From NCBI RefSeq assembly GCF_902167145.1, contig NC_050096.1, positions 76,566,683 to 76,630,682 on the forward strand: a stretch of DNA of 64,000 bases. The letters run 5' to 3'. This DNA is from Zea mays. Taxonomy: Eukaryota; Streptophyta; Magnoliopsida; Poales; Poaceae. The notes beneath the pieces are model-generated. The model ran no database searches. It saw only the letters and a list, made by a program, of their open reading frames with translations, and was not told the origin of the DNA. Made by a program: the position numbers and the translations under genes. Of the stretch, positions 33,039-44,089 are shown piece by piece (positions within the stretch are counted from its first letter, which is position 1; every line of letters begins with the position of its first letter).

Positions 33039-33863
33039 AGGGCGGATCCAAGGGGTGGGCAAGGTGGGCCATGGCCGCACCTCAATATTTTAGCCCCTTA
33101 TACCTAGGTTTAGGTACACACCAAAATAAACAAAATTTTGTATAGTTAGCATGAACAAATCTAATGAAAACTCGGTTTTGATCTATTTTTGTCTCGATGC
33201 TTCACTTCTTAGTCCACACTTCACTTGAGCCATTTGATTCTCTTCCCTAGCGCAAGCCCACTCGTGGCTCACTCACTTCTTCGGTCATCGACTGACCAGT
33301 AAGTCGGTGACCTAACCCGCCCGCTGTAGTGCACCTTGCCTTCTCATCACTCATCAGCTCGTCAACTCGTCGGGATCCTGCACACAACGTTGATATTTTG
33401 CCTCCTAGTCCGCACCAGCCATGGGCAAGCTGTTGGTGGGACCGTGGCATCACATGTCCCTCGCTAACTCATTAGAGTCCCACCGCGCCGTTGCAACACG
33501 ATAATGGGTGTCGCTTGCCGTCACCGTCATCTATCGCTACCTCGCCTACTGCACTCACTCCTCCTACCTATCGTCGTCTCACCAACGCCATCTCACGACA
33601 AATTCAATGACTCGCCAGAACGACGCGCCGATGCGGCTGCTTTGCCCTAGTGCCTCGTCCTTAGTAAGTCCACCTATTTTCTCTCTCTAGCTCTCCTTTG
33701 GTAGCCAAAAAGGTTTTTTGGTATTCATGTCATTTTGGAAACACTAGATATTATCATTTAATATTCATATTATTATCATTAATCTACATTTATGGTCTAG
33801 TCTGGTGATTTGTCTCTTGCACTATCGGCCCCACCTAGAATTTTGTTCCACGTTCGCCACTAG
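33039..33863. mobile_element. 825-bp transposon-like insertion with a 9-bp duplication
   Basis: TCACGGTCA is present at 33,030-33,038 and 33,864-33,872. The ends (AGGGCGGATCCA and CGTTCGCCACTAG) are weakly inverted (GGCGxA). A 9-bp duplication suggests a Mutator-like (MULE) origin, but the ends are short for that group. No transposase is encoded. Confidence 0.5.
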
Positions 33864-34252
33864 TCACGGTCATGAGAAGCTCGGACCCTCACATGAGTAA
33901 TTTATGGAACTAAACTTAATTTGTCATATGCATTGCATTGTGGGTATTGTTATTAATTTTGATCTCTTATTTATTTGGGTTGGTATGTACTTACACTTAG
34001 TAACTGCTAATAAAATTTTGACCAACTTTAAAAGCAATGCTCAGCTTTAACCATCACCTTTGGTAAGCCTTATACTTCACATGAACTCCCACCTTTGGTG
34101 AGTTCATGCACATTATTCCCCACAACTTGTTGAGCGATGAACGTATGTGAGCTCACCCTTGCTGTACTCACATCCCCAGGTCAAGAATAGGTACCACAAG
34201 ATGAGGAGCATGAAGGATGTCGTGATGAGTTCGTGAAAGGTCTAGGCCGTCG

Positions 34253-37200
34253 TAAAGCGCCCCAGATCTCTAGGACTCAAATGTGATACAATTACTAGTC
34301 CCAGCAGGCTAGTAAACACATTTATACATCAGATGATTCCAGATCTGCTTAAACGAGACAAACCTATAAAGGTGGCGATCAACTTTAAGAGTTGGTCCAC
34401 AACTCGGGACATATCATCAGAGTGGGGCTGAAGCAGCCCGATATACGCAGCGAAGCAAATCAGCGGTGCAATAGCCACAGGCAAGGTTGGGAACAGACGT
34501 AACTCTTACCCAATCAACGATCTCCTTCTCTGAAAAACAACAAATAAGCAAGGGTGAGTACAAACGTACTCAGCAGCCCACCTTCACCCACGGAATGGGG
34601 AAATCAGATATAATGCATGGAATATGTGAAGCTCAGGATATTTTGCAGAAATAGCAATATTTTATGCAGGGTTGTTTTGTAAAACATTTTGTATTTTTCA
34701 AAGCGCATCCTCTCCCAAAGGAGCAGGAAGTTTTTTTCAATATAGAACAAAATCCCCTGGACTAAACCATCCAAGTATCTCAGCAGTTTCCCACTGGTTT
34801 TCATTTTCAAAAATAGCTACTGGACTTCCCGTCCACCATAGCTCACGTCTCAACCGCCGGACCTTTTAAAAACCACTTTTCTCAAACGCACCCTTTTTTT
34901 GAAAACAAAACACTAATTGCCATACCACACCAGACTCGTCCATTCCTGTGGACCTAGACTATTCGAATAGGTTTCAACTCTGCGCAGAGGTGTACACTTT
35001 ACCCACTAGTCCGGCTCTACGATCTCATAGCTAGTGAGACCCGAATCCGAATCTCTTTCTTTCCTCGCACGTCCCTACCTTAACGGTTATACCGGAAGGA
35101 GTCAGGCCACCACCATGCCCAAACCAGACAAAACATTCCCCCTCCTTATCCTCCCAGAGCTCCCCAGCCTTCATAACCCTGGGTTTGAACTGTACGAGTT
35201 CAGATTGAGTGACTGCCCACACAGTCTCGAGTGGTTGTACTTATCATGAGTATAGGTAGTGAAGGATGACAAACCGGTCCTTATATGAGGGGACAATCCT
35301 TCTGCTCACGCCTAAACCAGTTGAGCCATCACCTTAGGCCCTCCCCTAAACCAGGGAGTCCCTGATCATCCCTACTCAAAGGTGATAAGGGTGAAAACCC
35401 TTCATCATACACATTTTGAAAAGCATTTTCTTTTGAAAACTCACACCTTTTTCTCAAATCATTTGTAATAAATATATCAAGGATTGATTGTGGCAAGCGG
35501 CTGGGTGGCCATAATAACTTGTCTCAAAATCATATCATGCATAAAATAACAGGCTGAGGGTTGTGGTTGAAAAATCATATGTAATTTATGCATCAAAGGG
35601 ATCCAGTGAGCTTGCCGTGCTTATCCGGCGAAGGGGGAAGGAGAGCTCGCGGAACTGGCTTCTGGCTCCATCGCCTGGCGTAGACTTACAGATCTGGCCT
35701 CCACGAGACGACACGAACGCTCCGATAACTATACAACATGAACAAGCAAACATACAAACAAGCAAGTATACCAACAAATATTTAGTATAGTGGTCAGAAT
35801 AGCGATATATGGATGGGTAGAGTCTTGACTAGAATCTGTGTCATGTGATGTTGTGATATTACTGGTGGTGGAGCGGAGGTGCTTACCAGGAGGGTGGACT
35901 GGAGGCAAAGCGACACTATGCGTGTAGCCGGCAGAGCAGAGTAACTGAGTGGGTGGGGTGTTTGCCTTGGCTGAGGGTGTTGAGTGTGTGTGGAGAGGGA
36001 GAGGGTAGCTGGGTGTATTTATAGCTGAGTGTATGTGGTGTAGCACAGTGAAGTTCACTGTTGGTGAGAATAGTGATGAATGAATCGTCTGACTTAGTAT
36101 GAACAGGAGAGTTATAGGCAGAATATGGGACAAGAGTATTTTGGGAGTTTTTTGGAATATGGATCAGACTTAAGGGATGACATGGTTGGATAGGGAATAG
36201 TTTGATAAGAATTTAGAAACAAGAATTATTGGAATCTGAGTTTGGAAGCCTGGTTCAAAGGAATCTCAAAGTTAAGCATGCTCAACTTGGAGAAACCTAG
36301 GATGGGTGACCAGATGGGAGGTTCCCTACTGGAAGGAAAATCACAGTCACCGGAGTTCGTATGACTGAAATATGGTCTTAGGTGGACTGGACAGCATGAT
36401 GGATGAGTAGTTGAAATTTGGGGTGATCGGATGATCGATGAATAGTAACGATGAATAGTGACGACAAAAAAGTAATTATAGATATCATCGATGAATAGTA
36501 ACGATGATGAATAGTGTCGGTGAATAGTAACGATGAATAGTAATGGTGAATAGTTTGTATGAACGATAAATAGTGACGATGAACGAACGACGAACGATGG
36601 ATAGGAATGATGAACGATGAATAGGAACTATGAACGAACGAACGATCGAATGATCGGAGGAACAACGATCGGAATTTCGGCAGCATAACGGCAGGACACA
36701 GATTATCTGGACGAACGATGAATAGGGACTATGAACGAACGATGAATGATGAATAGGAACTATGAACGAACGATGAACGATCGAACGATCGGAATTTCGG
36801 CAGCATAACGGCTGAACAAAGATTATTTGGACGAACAGACGAACGAACAAACTAAGAACAGGTGGACGAACGATCGAAGAACGACCGAACGATCCTTGTG
36901 CTAGTGTGTGCTTGTGTGGAACATGGAGTGGGTGTGTGGGAGGGGGGAAGAGAGTTGCCATGAAATGGCTTGGGGTGGGATGAGAGGAGGCCCTTGCCCC
37001 TCTATTTATAGCCATGGTGGGGGATTAGGGGAGGGATGAGAGGATTAGTGGGAGGATGAGAGGATTAGTGGGAGGTTAGCATGTATTTGTCTTGTATAAG
37101 TGAGATTAGCTTGTAGAGCTCACCGTATGACACTGGAGGCATACGTATACGTATGAGCATGAGGAAAGTTATGAAGAAAATATTTGTAGGGACTTGAAAA

Positions 37201-37468
37201 ATGATTCTGAAGGTATTTCTTAGGAAGAAAATACTTGGAGATATATCGGTGGAATATGTGGGCAATATTTCTGGAAAGAACTTGAAGGGGATCACTGGGA
37301 AAATATTTGTAGGATATTTTGAGGAGGATTTTGGAGAGAATATAGACCACTATAATTTATTGTTGATATCAACTTGCAAACAAACATTTCGAAACGGAAT
37401 TTGAAATTCATTTTGAATTTAGAGCGACTTTGAGAAAATTTCAGGATTTGAATTTTTGGGATGCTACA
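34253..37468 (-). mobile_element. second long gypsy LTR nested in the first, opposite orientation
   Basis: The minus strand starts TGTAGCATCCCAAAAATTC. Flanks CGTCG (34,248-34,252) and CATCG (37,469-37,473) match except one transition. It carries the same LTR landmark as the outer element (TGAGTACGTTTGTACTCACCC on the minus strand, about 34,555-34,575). A minus-strand TATA box (GGCTATAAATAGAGG) lies at about 36,998-37,012. It also contains a long microsatellite-like tract of GAACGATGAATAG words (about 36,420-36,900). No interior, so likely a solo LTR. Confidence 0.65.
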
Positions 37469-37676
37469 CATCGTCTCCCAGTCAACTTTGGTTGATGGAT
37501 CGTTGTCTTCGTATGATGTAATTATTTATCTATTTTGTACAGAACTCTGTTATATATTAAAGATGTGACATTCATTTCTATACCATGAGTCATCATATGT
37601 GTGAGACTTGATCCTATCACACTTGATTATTTCGCGCCCGGGTTTTGGACCCCTAAAACTCGGGTGTGATAATCTT

Positions 37677-38386
37677 GGACTGACTATTTTGCTAAGTGTA
37701 TAAGTACTCGAGTGCAATTTAAAGATTCCAAGTCCGAATGAGCTAAAACAAGGCCTTAGAAGTGCAACGTTTTGAAAACGGACAAACAATGAGGTTTGAA
37801 CCTTTAGATATGTTGCACACACCTATTAAAATGATTCTAGGACTTTGGTTTGCTCTCTAACTCAGTTTCTTGAGAAAAGTGCCTTTTAGACTTTGTTTGA
37901 GCCAAAAAATTAATCATGGTGAAATGATAAGGACGAGGTGAGTTTCCATGACTTAGTTCAATTGATTATACTCTAACAGTGTTTGTCTAAGTCGTAGGGA
38001 AGCGCCCCAATAAAATGAAGAAAACTTGGCTAAAAAGGACTTTAGCTCTATAGTCTGAGCCTCACCAAACCGGTCCGGTGGCGCACCGGACCGATTTTGC
38101 AGAGAGCTCAGACTAAGGACTTCGGCGGCCTACTGACCCCGACCCTACGAATTGCTCAACTTCAGGATTTTTATTATAAAAATCATTGGACTGTCTTCAG
38201 TAAATGGTTTGACGATGCATCAGACCTTGGCTCTTTGGCGCACAACGGCTATTTCAACGGGCGGCGAACACGTGGCGGCCGGTCCAGTGGTGGACTGGGC
38301 CGGTTCGGTGCTGACTCGATTTGGAAGTCGTCAGTCAAGATCTCGTTCGTGTTCCTGTCCGGTGGGACACCGAACTAGTCCGGTGC
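37677..38386 (+). repeat. middle piece of the copia right LTR
   Basis: It resumes the LTR interrupted at 30,384 (TTGGACTGACTATTTTGCTAAG) and aligns with 26,138-26,850, including diverged copies of the CACCGGAC...GTCCGGTG palindromes. It stops at the CACTA insertion. Confidence 0.75.
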
Positions 38387-39416
38387 CACTACAGGAAACG
38401 CCTAAATTTTCGTGGGCCGGGGTATTTTTGTCGGCCGGCCCACGAAAATACGGAAGAAATTTTCGTCGGTCACTAGGCCGACGAAAATAAGGCGTATTTT
38501 CGTGGGCCCACCAATATTTTCGTCGGCAGGCCGACGAAAATACGGAAATTATTTTCGTCGGTCACTAGGCCGACGAAAATAAGTGTTATTTTCGTGGGCC
38601 GAGGCCAAACCGACGAAAATACGTCATTGACCGACCACTATTTTCGTCGGCCTCACTGAGGCCGACGAAAATAGTGGACCTACATCGTCGGCCTCGGCCT
38701 TCTCTCGCTCGTTTCAAACTGTTTCAATCGCCGCCCGCCCGACCTCGCCTCGCCGCGCCACCACACGCCGCACGCCGCCCATGCCGCCGCCCGCAGAGCA
38801 GCGCCGCCCCACAGCAGCTCCCACGCCGCCGCCGAGCCCCACGCCGCCCAGCAGCTCCCACGCCGCCGCCGAGCCCCACGCCGCCACACCGCCGAGCCCC
38901 ACGCCCACCGCCCGCCCCTCGCCCCTGCACGCCTGCCGAGCCCCACGTCGCCTCACACTGCACGCGGCCCGCGCGCCCTCGCCCGCTCGCGAAGAAGAGA
39001 GCCCGCCGTCTGCGAAGGGAGCCCGTGGCCGCCGTCGCGAAGAAGAGAGCCCGTCGTCCGTCCGTCCACGCCGCGCCCGCTGTCCGTCCACGCCGCCCTC
39101 ATTCCCCGCGGTGAGCCTCCCCGTCTATAAGATTGTTTGTAAGATTGTTATCACACCACATTTGATGCTCATGGCGGTCGTGCGCGTGCCGTGGCGTGCC
39201 GTGCGCGTGCCGTGGCGGCCGTGACGAGCCTCTGTCTTATGGTTGTGTCATTGGCGTATAGGGCACTTCTCAGAGATATTTTATAATGTTTAGAGTTTAG
39301 TTTTAATCGTTAACCGTAGCGAATCGTATGTGTCACCCGTTCGGGAACGGCGAACGTCACATTGGCTTGTGAGGTTCGCCGTTCTGGAATTGTCCACGTA
39401 TTTTGGACAGCCTGCG

Positions 39417-39604
39417 AGTGTAAGCCGATGCTTGTGATTTGTGACATGTGCCTTACGATTGACGCGAAATTTCGGTTGTGTAACCCAGTTGTTCTCCAAC
39501 ACACCATGTTCAGGCGTGTGCTTGGAGAGCAGCGGGGTTATGCTGCCGAAATTTTGCGGCAATCGTAGGCTACACGTCACAAATCACAAGCATCGGCCTA
39601 CACT
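39417..39604. repeat. long imperfect hairpin inside the CACTA element
   Basis: The left arm, starting AGTGTAAGCCGATGCTTGTG, pairs with the right arm ending CACAAGCATCGGCCTACACT. Outer arms match at about 40 of 45 positions by eye. Pairing continues less perfectly to a loop near 39,510. A separate perfect 11-bp stem (GAACGGCGAAC/GTTCGCCGTTC) lies just upstream at about 39,344-39,385. Confidence 0.75.
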
Positions 39605-39695
39605 CTTGGGTGGGTTTAGGGCCTTTACCTAATAGGGAGTTCACCTAAGCCACGGACGATCGTTGATGTTCTTTGTCTTTTGTTTAGCCTTTGAA

Positions 39696-40670
39696 ATGGA
39701 CGGTGATCGGAGGGTGATGTATGACGGGTGGAGAAAGGATGGGGCACATTCGAATAAATGGATGGGTGTAACAAAGGCTTTTCTTGAGCACGCTTTCAAA
39801 GATGCAACTAGTCGTCTAGTGAAGTGTCGTTGCAATCGCTGCGAGAACAAGTGGCCTCAGAAGAAGGAAGAAATGGAGAAACACCTTTGCAAAAGTGGGT
39901 TTATGCTGAACTACCTTGTATGGTACCGGCATGGACAGTCTATTAGACACGTTGACGCGGAGGTGGAACTTGATGACGATCATGATAGGATGGACGACAT
40001 GTTGCATGATCTTGGTAGGGATGTTGAAATGAACGCTGAGGAGCCGGGGCAGCTTTCACGCGATGCTCAGGAATTCTTCTGGCTACTCGCCGCGGGAGAA
40101 GAGAGACTGCACGAGCACACTCAGATGTCAGTTCTTGGGACTCTCACAAGACTAATGGCGATAAAGTCGAAGCACAACATTTCAAACAGTGCTTACAACG
40201 ACATCGTCCAACTGATGGGCGAGGTTCTCCCGGAGAATCATAAGTTGCCAAAGAATATGTACTTCGCAAAGAAGATGTTGGCTGGTCTTGGGATGACATA
40301 TGAGAAGATCGACGTGTGTCCCAACAGTTGCATGCTATTCTTTGAGGAGGATGACAAGCTGGACCGTTGTAAGCATTGCGAAGCTTCTAGATATGTCGAG
40401 GTGACAAATGATGAGGGTGAATTGGTAGTTACGAAGGTCGCAGCTAAGCAACTTCGTCGGTTGCCCATCATTCCTCGGTTTTTAAGGTTGTTCCTCAACA
40501 AGGAAATAGCTCTGCATATGACGTGGCCAAAGAATGGGGTACGTCTCATCACTGATCCAGACATAATGGTCCATCCGTCGGACGGTGATGCGTGGAAGGC
40601 ATTTGACGAGTTTGATCCCGACGAAAATCGCGTTCGTATTTTCGTCGGCCACCGAGGCCGACGAAAATAG
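39696..40670 (+). pseudogene. truncated CACTA transposase (transposase-associated domain plus TNP2 start)
   Basis: ATG 39,696 opens MDGDRRVMYDGWRKDGAHSN, the N-terminal transposase-associated domain with its KCRCNRCENKW cysteine cluster. An acidic linker and the start of the TNP2-type domain follow (LIPxxxKxP-like LPENHKLPKNMY, GLGMTYEKIDVCPNSCMLFF, CKHCEASRY). After GDAWKAFDEFDP (about 40,615) the frame runs directly into subterminal CGACGAAAAT repeats and stops. The rest of TNP2, including the catalytic region, and any TNPA gene are deleted. The product could not catalyse transposition alone. The earlier in-frame ATG at 39,663 is possible but lies in non-conserved sequence. Confidence 0.85.
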
Positions 40671-41554
40671 TGAGCCGACCAACTATTTTTGTCGGCCTTG
40701 GGGAAGCCGACGAATATAGGTTGTTTTCGTCGGTACCGACGGAAATAGTTGCCTATTTTCGTCGAACTTATTTTCGGGGGCTATTGTTAGGCTTATTTTC
40801 GTGGGTTTTTGGCCCACGAAAATTTAGGCGTTTCCTGTAGTGTACGCCATCTGAGAGCAGATTTTCAATAGTTTTTTTTGTTGAAGGAAACTCCAACAGC
40901 TTTGTGGAGGCTTGGCGAGCTGTTTCTCCGTATCATCTCTCTGGCCAGCACAGAAGGCTAGCCCAGGTGAGCAGGTGTAGGTGAGGTGCTACTCCAAGGT
41001 AGCATTATATATCGATCAGTATATCACCCTTTCCAGGTTCCAGCGAGTGGTGAGTTCACGGACATGATACGTCTAATTCATGTCATGGATAAGGGAACCA
41101 ATTGGTGCGCGTGGTGGGAATGTGCACTGCATCTAATATAAATATATATATATAGCTTCCATTATTGTCTAGATTCAGATTGTTTTTTGCTGGACGGTAT
41201 TGATAAGGCCAGGGAAAAACATCAGAAAATACGATTATTGGACGTACGGATAATACATACTATACCAATTCGCAGGAAAACATATCTCGTGTAAATAAAA
41301 TTTGGCAACAATTAACGGAATTGAACTCACCTCCACATGCCGGTATATTGAATGTGAGGGCGAGAGAAGCGGCAAACGGCCACGGAGTCGACAGGTATGC
41401 ACTCAAGCTAGGAGGGGCCGTCCACGGATCCATCTGTACGTACGTGTGCGTCACATTCATGAACCGGCCGGACGGGATCTCGCAGACACGCGCAGGGGTA
41501 GCTCAGTAGCTGCTTGTAACAACAACTGGTCACCATTTATAGTGCATGCATGCA

Positions 41555-41595
<41 letters not shown>

Positions 41596-42966
41596 CACCC
41601 CCCAGAACTATATATTCTGTACTGCATGCATGTAAACTGACGATGAGCCACAGCGGCATTATTCATAATTAAGCTGACGATGCAACCAAACAGCAGGAGC
41701 ACGATGCGTGCTGCGTGCATGCACGCAGGCCACGTAGCGGCCGGCCGGCCGGCCGGCCTCCATTAAATGTTTGCATGCAGTGTGCTTGTGTGTGCGCTGC
41801 TGCCGCTGCTGGGCGCGCGCGTGGGGCGGTGCACCGGATCGATCGGAGCTAGTATTCCCTACAACGTGCAGGGATCCCGGTCTCCGATCCCATGCGTACG
41901 CCCCCACCACAGGAGTCGGCGCAGGAGTCGCCGGCCGGTGCTGCGTCGTGCGTGCGTGTGGCAATGCAAGCAAAGTCCCAGCCCAGGGGCCAGCGGCCGG
42001 GTTGAAAACCCTCCTCCGGCCTGCCTGCATGTTGCAATATACAAGGCGCGCGGCCGGGTGATTCGAAGCTTCATTCCTGCTTCCGGGCGCTGCCATGGGA
42101 ATCTCTCTGGCGATCGAGCCAGACAGGCCCAGCCATATATTCCGAGCTAGTGGGGGGGATACCAGTAGCTAGGCAGTATAGCTACCTCTATCTAGATCAG
42201 TAGCTAGCTCCGCACTGGATCTGGATTCTCGAACGTATCTTAATTACATATGCATGAGATGCATTGTTTTGACTCGGATTATATATAATGCGCATCGAAG
42301 ATGTATCGTCGTCGCGGCAGTGCAGGCACACCGTACCAAGTACCAACACCCCACCAGGCCGGGGGAGAATATCTGCCATCTCCCGCGCGCTTCCGTGCCG
42401 TCCGTCCAGCTCCGGCGTACCAGCATGCATGCCGGGCCGCCGATAACCGCAACGTGGGCACATGCGGCCGGCCGGGGGAGCCGCCGGCCGTAGCCCGTAT
42501 AGCAGAGCTCTCTGCTCATTCACATGGCCAGGCTGCGTAAACCTGAGCTTAATCTTTATCTAACCGCCCACCCAAATAACAATCACACAGCGAATCTAAT
42601 CTAGCTAACGTCTCCACAATTAATGACGACCCAAACACACACCGCGACGGTCGTCGCGCTAGCTGTGTGTTCTCCTTACTGTGTTTTCTGTGTGGTGTGA
42701 TGCTCCGTATATATATATGTAGCCGGCGACGCCATGTGAGTGAGGCACAACACTGGCACACTGCACGATACGGCATGACCTGGCTGCCGGCGCCCGTGGA
42801 GGAGGTGACCCCGTACCGTACGGGTACGGGTACGGCCACACCGTGGATCGGAAGAGATCATCGAACCGGCCGGCCGGCGGGCACGCGAGCGACGTACGTG
42901 CAGCAGCTGCCGGTCTGCCGCCCACCAGTCTCGTGCAAACGTACGATCCTGTTACATGCATGACAC

Positions 42967-42972
42967 TGTCTC
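42967..42972 (+). promoter_or_regulatory. canonical auxin response element TGTCTC
   Basis: A single TGTCTC about 1.1 kb upstream of the GH3 TATA box. TGTCTC is the classic ARF-binding AuxRE first defined in soybean GH3. A single hexamer can occur by chance. Confidence 0.35.
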
Positions 42973-43950
42973 GGTGCAGTGGCGGTGCGCTCCCCCAGCT
43001 AGCTGATGAATCCCACTCGCCCTGTACTGCAAAAAGGATAGAGAGCAGCAGATCTCTGCCATCCGTTGCCTTTGCCGCGCTAAATACGGCCGGACAAACT
43101 AAAGCGCATCGCCGAAAAGGAAAAGCGAAACAGAAATACGTAGTACACGCTAAACAAAAGAACAAAGGCGCGCGGCAGGCAGCAGCGGACAGTGGACACT
43201 CCCCCCAGTCCCCACAGTCCCACTGCTCCGGCGCGGGCGGCCTCGGTTCGCAGCGCGCGAAGCAAGGATTATTTGGTGGTCTCTGCGTGTGTGCTGTTGC
43301 GATTTGTCCGTGCGGCGGTCTGCTGCTGGCTGCTTCTCGCGTCGACGGGCGGCGGCGGCGAGCTAGGCGGAGTAGTGGAGGACATGTTCCTGTCGACGGC
43401 TAGGCTTTTGAGAAACTGCAGACAGCCGGGGCCGGGTCGTGACCGTGGACCGTCGAGAGAGCCGTTTGCACACAATAACGGACCTGCCAAGTGCCATGCC
43501 ATTCCGCACTGCTGTTTCTCCTCTTCTGGAATATAGAGAGAGTAGAGTACACAGCGCCAGCAGCACAGCCGGAGCCGACTAGCTAGTCATCATGGCCCTA
43601 CGGATGGGGCTAGCTTCTGCTCCGCTGTACGCCACTCCGCTGCACACTGCGCCTGAACACGTCCCATGTTATCCGGGCGGCACGAGATAAACGCGCAGGA
43701 GGCGCGCGGCAGAAGCGAAGAACTAGGCGAGGCGAGCCAGGAGCACAGCGCGCGCACAGGCACAGGCACAGGCACAATGCATGGTCAATGGAAGCCCTTG
43801 CCCTCCGCCGCCCGGCCCGCGAACACCTACCTAGGTCTGGGAGGAGATCGCGCGCGCTGCCTGCCTGCCGAGCGCGTGAAGCGCGCCGCATCGCCGGTCG
43901 TGGCTCCCGTCCTCCTCCCGGCGGACGCGAGACGCAGCAAGGCCGTGACC

Positions 43951-44040
43951 TGTCCGGGCCCGACGTGGCCGGGCTTGCCGGGCTGTTGCCCACCTCCCGA
44001 CGCGACACGGGTCCCCACCCTGCCGCCCCCGGACCCGACA
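43951..44040. promoter_or_regulatory. cluster of TGTCNN auxin-response-like motifs next to the GH3 core promoter
   Basis: TGTCCG at 43,951 (plus), GCGACA at 44,002-44,007 (TGTCGC on minus) and CCGACA at 44,035-44,040 (TGTCGG on minus, the high-affinity ARF site). All lie within 130 bp upstream of the TATA box. Confidence 0.4.
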
Positions 44041-44081
44041 CTCCTCGCCGTCACCCCCGTGCCCTCCGCCTCCGCCCCGAC

Positions 44082-44089
44082 TATATAAA
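44082..44089 (+). promoter_or_regulatory. TATA box of the GH3 gene
   Basis: CTATATAAAC lies 225 bp before the start ATG. The intervening leader is CT/CA-rich with no ATG, so 44,307 is the first start codon downstream. Confidence 0.75.

Larger units (their letters stand above)
30385..37671 (+). mobile_element. very long gypsy LTR (Tekay/prem1-like), solo, itself interrupted
   Basis: It sits in the copia right LTR with a perfect duplication ATCTT (30,380-30,384 and 37,672-37,676). It starts TGTAACACTCCAAAATTG and ends ACTCGGGTGTGATA. A TATA box (CCTATATAAATAC) lies at about 31,263. Without the 3.2-kb insertion at 34,253-37,468 it is about 4.07 kb, typical of Del/Tekay-clade LTRs. No coding interior or second LTR exists, so it is most simply a solo LTR. 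The weak TG...TA ends are unusual. Confidence 0.65.
38387..40842 (+). mobile_element. internally deleted CACTA (En/Spm-type) transposon
   Basis: Perfect terminal inverted repeats CACTACAGGAAACGCCTAAA...and its complement ending CCTGTAGTG extend through AATTTTCGTGGGCC. Both subterminal regions (38,400-38,690 and 40,615-40,830) hold many copies of ATTTTCGTCGGCC in both orientations, as expected for transposase-binding arrays. The 3-bp flanks TGC and TAC differ by one transition. It retains only the start of a TNP2-type transposase, so it is non-autonomous. The region 38,690-39,120 is a GC-rich CCGCCGAGCCCCACG-type low-complexity leader. Confidence 0.93.
26070..40900 (+). mobile_element. decayed Sirevirus-like copia element, host of many insertions
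   Basis: A left LTR starts TGAAAGGGAAATGG at 26,070. A matching right LTR begins at 30,316 after a GTGGGAGAT purine tract. The right LTR is cut at 30,384 by a long gypsy LTR, resumes at 37,677, is cut again at 38,386 by a CACTA element, and resumes at 40,846 (GCCATCTGAGAGCAG). The interior keeps only the end of pol. The outer right boundary is uncertain, and no target duplication was found. Confidence 0.75.
40843..44081. other. upstream flank of GH3, no gene recognised; contains poly-C tract
   Basis: From 40,846 a short stretch may still be copia LTR. Beyond about 41,000 the DNA looks low-copy and rich in GGCCGGCC and GCATGCATGC words, as in maize gene promoters. It holds a run of 37 C (41,557-41,593) and a GGCCGGCC multimer (41,739-41,758). 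Open frames in the GC-rich part match no family I recognise. Confidence 0.6.

Noticed and set aside
38674..39224. Pro/Arg/Ala-rich open frames in the CACTA leader (147 aa, 146 aa and minus-strand shadows)
   Set aside because: They arise from a GC-rich CCGCCGAGCCCCACG-type repeat tract; no conserved domain.
42254..43566. Many short GC-rich frames upstream of GH3 as candidate genes
   Set aside because: No splice structure, domain or codon pattern; the region looks like promoter-proximal GC-rich DNA.
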